A DNA stretch of 14,377 nucleotides from Skeletonema tropicum. Taxonomy: Eukaryota; Bacillariophyta; Thalassiosirophyceae; Thalassiosirales; Thalassiosiraceae. The notes beneath the pieces were generated by a model. The model searched no databases. It was not told where the DNA came from and saw only the letters and a program-made list of their open reading frames with translations. Of the stretch, positions 7,516 to 14,377 are shown piece after piece. How positions within the stretch are numbered: position 1 is the first letter of the stretch; each line of letters starts with the position of its first letter. Location: assembly GCA_037178625.1 (NCBI GenBank), contig JAWZXG010000113.1, positions 1 through 14,377 on the forward strand. The letters run 5' to 3'. The position numbers were made by a program, and so were the translations under genes.

Positions 7516-10500
7516 GCGACCTATGCATGTCCATCAGCAGGGTCCATTTCTCTATCCATCTCACCCGCTGATGGAGTAACCACCATTCGTCTACCACGAG
7601 TATCACCCTCCAATGGCCTCTGTCTCATTGTAAGACGCAACGCTTCCAGTGGAGGGGAACGTGTAGCTGCCTCTCGCTCCTACGCAGGAAGGGACTGGGA
7701 GCGTAGCGCAGGAGCACTTGCCAAGACTGGCAGTGGTGTGGTAGTAGATTGCACTCAAGGGAGTGCAATGGAGTGTGATGTGACGTTGCCTGCGTTGGAT
7801 CAAGGTTTCGAGTACATTTTGGAGAGCCATACATATGGTATTTCTGAGGAAGCCGAAGCTACTCGTTTCTTGGAACAGGTGAGTTTTAGCTTAGATCAGA
7901 GACTGCACGTAAGAATCTTTTCATACTCCTCAACTCACTATGTTATCATTGCATTTGTTGTATCTCTCTGCGCGTCCAGGCAACCTTTGGCGCAACAAGA
8001 GAAACGATTGATGCCATGACAGCCTCTTCAACGATTTCGCTTCGTGGGTTGAAGACCAGCTCGCTCTTCCTGTCGGATCCCATCGTGAGTTCTATCGTTC
8101 ACACACAAACCCCAAGTTTGAATTCGCATACAAAGTCGGAGCAACAGGTCCACGTCCATGCGAACTTCACTCCCGTTGGAGGAGGTATGCCCTTTCTTCG
8201 TTGGACGGGTTGAGTAACAGGAAGACTGGTTGGAGCAAGCACTTGACTTGTGGACACTTGATTGATGGCAAGTATATTTGGAAAGTCGACGGAAGTTTTT
8301 CGAACAGTCACCACAACTTTCCCCATCGGTTCTGTCAGGGGCACTGAATACTCCTTGAAGTTAGGTCACAGATACAAGATTCTTCATCAGCAAGGCCATC
8401 ACTGGGCCGCTGATTGTGTTGGTGAGTTACAGTTACTCTATCTTGGTATGACAGACATCTTTGGCCTCTTTTGAATTTGACTCATGCCTCTCTGTGTTCA
8501 ATTTCAACTGCAGGATGTCCTATCTCAGTGCAGCCATCCTCTGGAGATGATAGTCACATTGAAATCAAGGTTGGTAATCCTGAGGTATCCGTGGGCGGGT
8601 ATAGAGGGAAACGCAAGTATTCTTCCCTTCAACTTAGTCGACCTTCCCGTCTTCAAATCGGATGATCTACCCACTATTGAAAACGCTGATGACTATCCTC
8701 TCTTCAGCGATTATGTGAAGCCCTTCGAAAATGCTTTGCTCAACACTACGGCTTTAGAAGGAAGCAATCAATGTGACGGCTTCCCCACGTTTAGGAAACC
8801 CTTCCCACTGGACGGTGATGGTAGCCCCCCAGGATATTTTCCTACTGTGTTTGGTAGGAGTGCAGATGGGGTTGTGTTCGCTTATGATCCTCACTTGAGC
8901 TTTTATGAGAACACCCGTGGACAATCCGGTAAGAACTGCTTCACTGTTTTATCTCTCGTCTATCGAGAATGATGAATGCGTGTCTGATTGATTTCTCTCT
9001 TGAATTTGTTCTTTCCTCTGTCAAAATAGCTTATGGATGGAGGTGGTCAGCTCATTATGGACACCTATGATGTGAATGAGGTGGCAGGCAAGCCAGTCTT
9101 GTGTCAAAATGTCGAACGCCACTCCCTTAACGAGGATGGATGCAAGCTCTCTTTTGAGCTCAATGTATGCAGTCCACAAGAGACGCCAAACGAAGTAATT
9201 GAGATCACTGAAGCAAAACCTCAGTGGAATCAAAGCTCTCACTGGTAGAAAGCTCTACGCCCTGACTTCATTGCCATTCACTGATGATGTTGACTCTAAT
9301 GGAAGAGCTTATCTCAAGAAACCATGTGTGGGATCCACCTCTCGTTGGGTTCGTAGACCAGATGATGCTGTTTGCGCAAATACGGCCAATCTTGGAGAGA
9401 CGACCCTCAAGACATTCTCCGACTTAATCTCAAGCAGGGGTATGCGTACGACATCGATTACAATCCAAACGTGGTCGATGTTTTCCGAAATATTCGTGGC
9501 TGTGACGCTGCAGATGATACCAAGTTGGAGCTTGGAAACGTCCGTGCCGGTGATGGTAGCTGCTGGAAACATGTCCACCCACTTGAACTATCAGTCCTTG
9601 ATTTGACGTCTGCTTCAACACAACGAAGTACACGAAAATTTTCTGGTTCCAAGGTTACTATTAATGATATGGTCTGGCTGTATGGCGAAGAGGATAATGG
9701 CTTTTCCACTTACACAAATGTTGGAATTCTTGACGATCATGTCCCCACCAACAATGCTCCATCCCCACTAAGTGACGCAGGCGTCCAAGATACATTCAAG
9801 TCCTTGGATTTGAATCCAAATAAAGGTCCAAAAATTGTGTGCGGATCAGTTGGTGAGGTTGCATCAGATCCCTTTAATGGGACTATGGGTTTACTGTAGT
9901 TATACCGGAGGGCACTGGGTACCGAAACTGGGGTATCCATGATTACTCAGCACAAAGGCATACAGTCTGGAGTAAGTGAAAGTGATATTGTGTTCTTTGA
10001 TCACGACATGTCCACGTGACTCTTGCTTATTCTAACATACTTCTTCGCATCTACATTTCAGCCACTCTAGCTCTCAAAGGAGTCGACCAACTTCGTCAAA
10101 AGATGGCCTGGAATCTATCTCAAATTATCGCAGTAGGGTTGCCTGGAAGTGGAGGAACCTTCAATGAAGTCACAGAACATTATATTGCTTTCTATGACAT
10201 GTTTGTAAATCACGCATTTGGAAACTATCGGGAACTTATGAAGGAATTCAGTTATAATCTCATCATGGGAAAGTGGTTGGATTACCAGGACAACAAGAGC
10301 CTCCAATACAACATCGAGAAATATGGGACTCTAAACCACCCCAGATGAGAACTTTGCTCGTGAGATTATGCAGCTATTTAGGTGAGGATGATCATGCTTG
10401 TTGCGTATGTCTCCTTTTCGACTTTGTGCGAGCAGAATCTAACTTCGTTGGCCATCAATTGTTTTCAGCCTTGGCTTGTACAAAATGAACATGGATGGAA

Positions 10501-13500
10501 CATACATCATGAAAGAAAACGGTCTCGTAGATGAAACATATTCGTTCGACGATATTGTGTCATATGCCCGAGCCTGGACAGGACTCAGTGATAGGAATGA
10601 AAGAGGTGGAGTGTCAGTGGCCGAACGGTGAGTCTCATGGAGTGTTGACTATTTTCGTGAGCGAAATATTGTTTTGTGTCTAATATTACGACTCTTTCTT
10701 CTCAAAACCCTCAAATCAATTTAGCCAATGGAATGACAAAATAATTGATCCTATGAGAATGAAGACCCAATGGCGTGATATGTTCCCAAAAAACAACCTT
10801 CAAGATGGATACATTGGAGACCATGTTGCCCTTTGTGAAGACTTGCCAGACAAACATTTTCTTCGGAAGGGCGCAACATACTATGCACTTGGGTCCAAAC
10901 CAAACCCAGAGTTCCAGCATGATAGTGAAGCTTTTTGTAGAGAATCCCGACTACCTTCGATTGCGAGTCCTTCCCTCTTCACCGTTGTATGCAAAGCTCT
11001 GCGCTTATGACACCAACGGAGACTGCACATTACCCTCCAAGGTTGTGTTGGATGAAAACCTTGCTTACGATGCTGCTGCAATGTTGGGAGACGAGTTTGC
11101 TGTCGATACGATCAGGACTGTGGAGCTATCTGTTGGTCCTCGCGAACCCTATTTATTGTGAGTTGGTTCTCTACGTGTGTGCCTGTCAGTAACAACTATA
11201 CTATTTGCCTTGAGCTTTCTAACATATGCCTATTATTCTCTTCACCACTCTCGACAGATGAATATGTGAGACAACCCTGTGTTGAATTATCATTCTTTGA
11301 CAATGCGAAGAAAGCGACTCAAGGTGTAATCACGAGTAACAACATTATCGGTCCAAGTTTCTGCGGCAACCCCAACCTGAGCATTGCCACTCCTATGTGT
11401 GCGTCATCAGACTCATCGCAGACGATCAGCAAGATTTATTGTCATTATCAAGGAGAGCGAGTGACCTACACTGGTGCTGAGGCATTATGCGCTGCGAATG
11501 GCGAAATGCAAAGTCACCCCTGGGAAGTGAGAGAAAACACGAGTAAATCAGGGCCATGCGTCGATGGGATCAGTACATCATTTCATTCCTGGGCGAACGC
11601 CTGGTGTAGTGTGCAAGTGAAGATTGATTTTGAGTCCGGATACACAGCTATCGTCAACGAGGTAGAGCCTGACCATGCTGGCACAGCTCAAGTGGAACCG
11701 AAGGTTAGTTCAGACACTCTCAACTTTTTCAAGACGTACTGGCAGATGACATTTACCCCAGTGACATGAACGCCTGTCTCAACCTTATTGCTGGAGGCGC
11801 GTCTTGTGAAGTCCACGAAGGCAAGTACTGTATTTGCGATACAACAGTAGTCGATAGCGCTGTCTTTGCCTCTGCGGATAGTTTCTATGTCAATTGATCA
11901 ACTCTTGACGGATTTAAGAACGGTGCAGTTGATCCATCAACATTCGACGCTGGTACCTACAATTCCCTCAACTGCGGAATTGAAGGCGTGACCGTCTATT
12001 CTAAGTCTGGTGATTGCTCATCACTTGCGTCGGACTCTATCTTTGCCTTCACAAACAAGAGCAAAGCATATTTCCTCAAAAATATGCACTCAACCGTGCA
12101 CATCTCGGGCAGTAACGACTATTCCTTCCGTAACCCCGTGCAATTCATCAATTTGGTTGATCCCGAAATTAGGGATATGCATTATGAAGTAGACGCTGTG
12201 TTGGATTCTTTGTTCTATCATCCCACCCATCCCCCTTTCATGGCGACTAGAATAGTTCAACGTTTTGGAATTTGTGAGTATTCTTTGCCTGGTTTTTCTC
12301 TTGATTGTGCTTCGTTCCTGGGCTCGCTAATAAAAGTCTTTCTATCCCATCTCCAGCCAATCCATCGCCAGCATTCATTGAGCGGGTCGCAACTGCCTAC
12401 GCAACTGGAAGTTATGACAATGGCAGATTTGGATCGGGTTCTTATGGCGACCTGGTGCTTTGGTAGCTGCAATCCTTCTTGATGACGAGACCCGTAAGCC
12501 GGTCCTTGACAGCGACCCAGCACATGGGCACATTCGAGAACCTTTGGTGAAGGTTTTGTCTTTCTTCAGGAGGTGAGAGATTGCTCATGTACATCGAACT
12601 ACAGAATCCGTTTCATTGCTCGCCAATCCCATTCATCTTTTAACCGTTGGCCTCCCCTATTCCTCCTACACCTACAGTATGGGCGTCAGCTTTGACCAAC
12701 CTTTGAGCCTTTCAACTCTCATGTCGCTCGAGTCAAGAATCGGTCAGGGCAGCTACGAAGCCCCGAGTGTTTCAGCTTTTTTCTCTCTGAATACACTCCT
12801 AATGTTCCAGCTCTTCTAACTGCTGGCTTGGTAGCGCCTGAATCAATGGTCCTTTCTGGTGATAATCTGTTGGAACTGCATGAGGGAATATTCGCTTGGT
12901 CAAGTTTGGCTTAAAAGGGTGCTACGCGGACTCCCTCGAAGGTTATAGAGTCGGCTTACCTTGGTCAATGTCATGCAATGAAGAAGGTGACACCGAAACA
13001 GCCCCTGCTCACTCAACGTATTGGCCTCCCTCGACAGCATCTGTAGATGACATCCTTGATGATTTGAGTATGCTGCTGACTTCAGGAAGGCTGACACCAA
13101 AGAATAGGGCTGTGATCAAGTCTGCTGTCGAACCTGAATTCACAAACGGGAATGTAGCCAAAAGCATTCGAATGGCGCAGCAGCTTCTTTTTTGCAACGC
13201 CAGAGTTTCATAGTACGAGTGTCACTCGCAACTCGAACGACGTGAGAGAGATCTCTGGGTATATCCATCCCCAGCTGCACCATACAAGGCAGTTGTGTTG
13301 CTCATGATGCTTGGAGGAGCTGACAGCTGGAATCTACTTGTTCCTTATGGGAATTGTGCCGAGGGAAATCAATACCAAGAATACAAGAATGCTAGAGGTT
13401 CATCGCATGCTGTCCCTCTTTCCGACCTTGTACCAAATTTCAGCCGCCTCGTCGGAACAAAATTGCGATACCTTTGGAGTGTGACCAAGGACTTGGATTA

Positions 13501-14075
13501 CTTAGCAGAGCTCTACAACAACGGCGAGGCTATCTTTTTCCCAAACACTGGGATTTTAGCCAAAACCGGTGAGTGGCATGAATGGTTCATTTTTAGATTT
13601 TCTTCATTGACTTGTCGTCTCACAAATACTTGTTTTCTGGCCTGATTCAAACAGTGACGAAGCATGATGATTGGAATGGGGAAACCCCTTTTCAAACTGG
13701 GTGCACACACTCAATGGTGCATGAGTTCTATCGCAACGATGCTTTCAATGAGCGACCGAACTCAGGAGTCTTTGGAGAGAATGTTAGACCAGCTCAAGCT
13801 TCGTGGATATCAAAACTGCCGCTAATGCTGCAGGGCGCTGGTAGTGCCATGTTGACCGGAGATACACAGTACAACCACCCAATTCGAGGGGTCACTACCA
13901 AAGTTGTCGACAGTTTGAATAAAAATCCCACTGTGGAAAATATATACGACATTGTGAAGGAACTGAATGGTGTTGGACAGCATGATAATGGCGTTATGAG
14001 TGAAGCGTGGTCGTCGAAAGTTTGCATCAGGGCTCTTCGAACATGAAGAGGCGATAGAGTTTGCTCAGCTGCCAG

Positions 14076-14114
<39 letters not shown>

Positions 14115-14377
14115 AATTTTCTGACCACACCATACCCAGGCGAAGGTAGTTTGAACAGTAGGTTTGGATCAGTGATGAAATCTATGAAATCCAGAGAGTA
14201 CCGAAAGGTAAATCGTGAGTTTTACGTGGTCAAGCATGAAGGGTATGATCATCACGAAGTAATGATGTCTCTGGCAAATTCAAGAGCGTCGACGACGCTA
14301 TCACAAACTTTGTTAGCGCGCTAAAAAGCAATGACTTGTGGGAAAGTACCGTCCTCGTGATGGGAAGTGATTTTGGT
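7444..14377 (+). CDS. Secreted DUF1800-DUF1501 fusion protein, 11 exons, partial at the right edge
   Basis: Eleven exons can be placed: 7444-7878, 7980-8421, 8514-8928, 9031-9971, 10062-10381, 10469-10627, 10725-11157, 11258-12273, 12357-12572, 12678-13568 and 13655-14377. They total about 2,000 codons. An N-terminal signal peptide is followed by the DUF1800 opening motif, a long insertion, the DUF1800 core, a cysteine-rich insertion, the DUF1800 C-terminus, and then DUF1501, which continues past the window. Neither family has a well-established biochemical function. DUF1501 belongs to the alkaline phosphatase/sulfatase-like fold, and in bacteria the two are often adjacent, exported proteins. 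A secreted or cell-surface role is inferred. About 18 frame changes occur, for example near 8030, 8295, 8597, 8918, 9207, 9435, 9885, 10335, 10915, 11130, 11725, 11898, 12455, 12787, 12905, 13195, 13262 and 14018. All splice sites and key motifs are intact, so assembly indels are likelier than decay. Confidence 0.85.
7855..8030 (+). other. DUF1800 opening motif, split by intron 1
   Basis: The exon 1 end EATRFLEQ joins exactly in frame across the 101-base intron to ATFGATRETIDAMTASS. Together these match the ARFLxQATFGxTxxEIxAL signature at the start of bacterial DUF1800 proteins. After a one-base frame change near 8030 the frame continues FASWVEDQLALPVGSHREFY, the usual WLxxQLxxP element. This validates both the intron and the family call. 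Confidence 0.9.
8060..10082 (+). other. Long insertion between the DUF1800 opening motif and core
   Basis: Bacterial DUF1800 proteins have well under 100 residues between the opening motif and the LRQxVAxALSQI helix. Here about 580 residues intervene over the rest of exons 2-4 and the start of exon 5. Recognisable landmarks are YIWKVDG (near 8270), DNPLMDGGGQLIMDTYDV (across intron 3, near 9031-9075), GDGSCWKHVHPLELSVLDLT (near 9549-9608) and YGFTVVIPEGTGYRNWG (near 9884-9934). I cannot assign these to a known domain. The Cys and paired His in CWKHVHP could be a metal or disulfide site (inference). Confidence 0.55.
10083..11130 (+). other. DUF1800 core, first part
   Basis: LRQKMAWNLSQIIAVG opens the core and is followed by EHYIAFYDMFVNHAFGNYRE and NLIMGKWLDYQDN. 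PDENFAREIMQLF then joins across the 87-base intron to SLGLYKMNMDGTYIMKENG, and SFDDIVSYARAWTGLSDRNE ends this block. These match in order the DUF1800 blocks FGNYRELL, MGxYLD, PDENYAREIMQLFTIGLxxLNxDGT and the DDIxxxARxxTGW element. The splice junction falls inside the most conserved block and restores it, which is strong evidence for the intron. Confidence 0.9.
11258..11900 (+). other. Cysteine-rich insertion within the DUF1800 domain
   Basis: Exon 8 opens with YVRQPCVELSFFDNAKKATQ and then a region with cysteines in SFCGNPN, PMCASS, IYCHYQGERVTYTGAEALCA, GPCVDG and NAWCSVQVKI. Further cysteines lie in MNACLNLIAGGASC and KYCICDT. Even spacing of cysteines and the TYTGAEALCAANG stretch recall C-type-lectin-like domains, where an acidic-Ala-x-x-x-C element is usual, but the match is loose. 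In bacterial DUF1800 proteins no such block separates the two halves. The export signal and paired cysteines suit disulfide bonding outside the cell. Confidence 0.5.
12110..13210 (+). other. DUF1800 C-terminal part
   Basis: SFRNPVQFINLVDPEIRDMH leads to LDSLFYHPTHPPFMATRIVQ and RFGI, which joins across an 83-base intron to SNPSPAFIERVATAYATGSY. LVAAILLDDETR, HIREPLVKVLSFF, then GQGSYEAPSVS and (after a frame change in a T6 run near 12785) EYTPNVPALLTAGLVAPES follow. Bacterial DUF1800 proteins have the same series: HPNTAPFxAxRLIQR, SNPSPxYVxRV, LREPxxRLT, and QxxxxAPSVFNFFSPxYxP. The domain ends near SIRMAQQLLF and ATPEFHST (about 13160-13215), equivalent to the YLxxxSPEF terminus. Confidence 0.9.
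13263..14377 (+). other. DUF1501 domain, truncated by the window edge
   Basis: Only about 20 residues after the DUF1800 terminus, PYKAVVLLMMLGGADSWNLL begins the DUF1501 domain, equivalent to the K(A/R)VVxLxLxGGxDxxNxxVPY opening of bacterial members. ELYNNGEAIFFPNTGILAKT, HSMVHEFYRNDAFNER and SWISKLPLMLQGAG follow. Further on come SREYRKVNREFYVVKHEGYD with HH, then VDDAITNFVSALKSNDLWES and TVLVMGSDFG at the window end. GYDHH takes the place of the GxDTH metal-binding element, and the final block matches the VTxSEFGR motif. The fold belongs to the alkaline phosphatase superfamily; the substrate is unknown. Confidence 0.9.
14076..14113 (+). repeat. A38 homopolymer inside the DUF1501 coding region
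   Basis: Thirty-eight consecutive A residues follow FAQLPE and precede NNFLTTPYPGEG; both flanks are DUF1501-like. If translated it would give about twelve lysines. The length recorded here does not keep the two flanks in one frame, as expected if the run length is miscalled or varies by slippage. No donor-acceptor pair that would splice it out was found. Confidence 0.85.

Larger units (their letters stand above)
7879..13654 (+). other. Ten GT-AG introns of the DUF1800-DUF1501 gene
   Basis: The introns are 7879-7979, 8422-8513, 8929-9030, 9972-10061, 10382-10468, 10628-10724, 11158-11257, 12274-12356, 12573-12677 and 13569-13654 (83-105 bases). Eight start GTGAG and two start GTAAG; all end in AG after a pyrimidine-leaning stretch. 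Most junctions restore conserved DUF1800 or DUF1501 blocks. An alternative closer acceptor exists in the ninth intron (ACAG at 12601-12604), but it would give a 32-base intron and a poorer protein. Confidence 0.8.

Noticed and set aside
8262..8474. Start codons inside the DUF1800-DUF1501 gene (for example near 8262, 8484, 9199, 9372, 10753) as separate small genes
   Set aside because: Their products are consecutive pieces of one family alignment separated by frame changes or introns, not independent proteins.
12573..12604. A 32-base intron using the closer ACAG acceptor
   Set aside because: It is much shorter than the other nine introns, and the later acceptor at 12677 leads directly into SMGVSFDQPLSLSTLMS and the conserved APSV block.

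Overview
The window looks like nuclear DNA of a diatom or close stramenopile relative (inference). The right half carries a gene with ten regular GT-AG introns of 83-105 bases. The left half carries a receptor of the ionotropic glutamate receptor (iGluR)-like type, a SET-domain methyltransferase-like gene and a Penelope-like reverse transcriptase. There is no bacterial operon structure and no recognisable rRNA, tRNA or CRISPR.

Layout. (1) 121-2565, minus strand: an iGluR-like channel/receptor with ligand-binding lobe 1, TM1, pore, TM3, lobe 2, TM4 and an acidic cytoplasmic tail, with one clear intron at 1641-1795. (2) 2566-4031: mostly non-genic. It holds a roughly 364-base foldback structure (3063-3426) with a perfect 20-base terminal inverted repeat and a CAG/CTG-rich interior, then a weak unidentified coding-like stretch on the minus strand. 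(3) 4032-5211, plus strand: a SET-domain gene of the Rubisco-LSMT-like class that loses homology at about 5211, before its C-terminal catalytic part. (4) 5186-6176, minus strand: a reverse transcriptase whose C-terminus abuts, and reads antisense into, the broken SET gene. (5) 6177-7443: AT-rich intergenic DNA with short palindromes and repeats. (6) 7444-14377, plus strand, running off the right edge: a large multi-exon gene for a predicted secreted protein of about 2,000 residues or more in which a DUF1800 domain is followed by a DUF1501 domain.

The most interesting item is the DUF1800-DUF1501 protein. In bacteria the two families are usually separate neighbouring genes; here they lie in one spliced eukaryotic gene behind a signal peptide, and the DUF1800 part is interrupted by long cysteine-containing insertions. 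The SET gene cut off by an opposite-strand retroelement is the clearest rearrangement.

A caution applies to everything: every protein-coding region is broken by many one- or two-base frame changes, about one per 250-450 bases. Conserved motifs and splice sites stay intact, and I saw only one stop (in an unidentified stretch) that a frame change does not explain. That pattern fits uncorrected indel errors in a long-read assembly better than independent decay of unrelated genes, although pseudogenes cannot be excluded. Coordinates of frame changes are approximate, and none of the genes can be translated as one open frame from this sequence.
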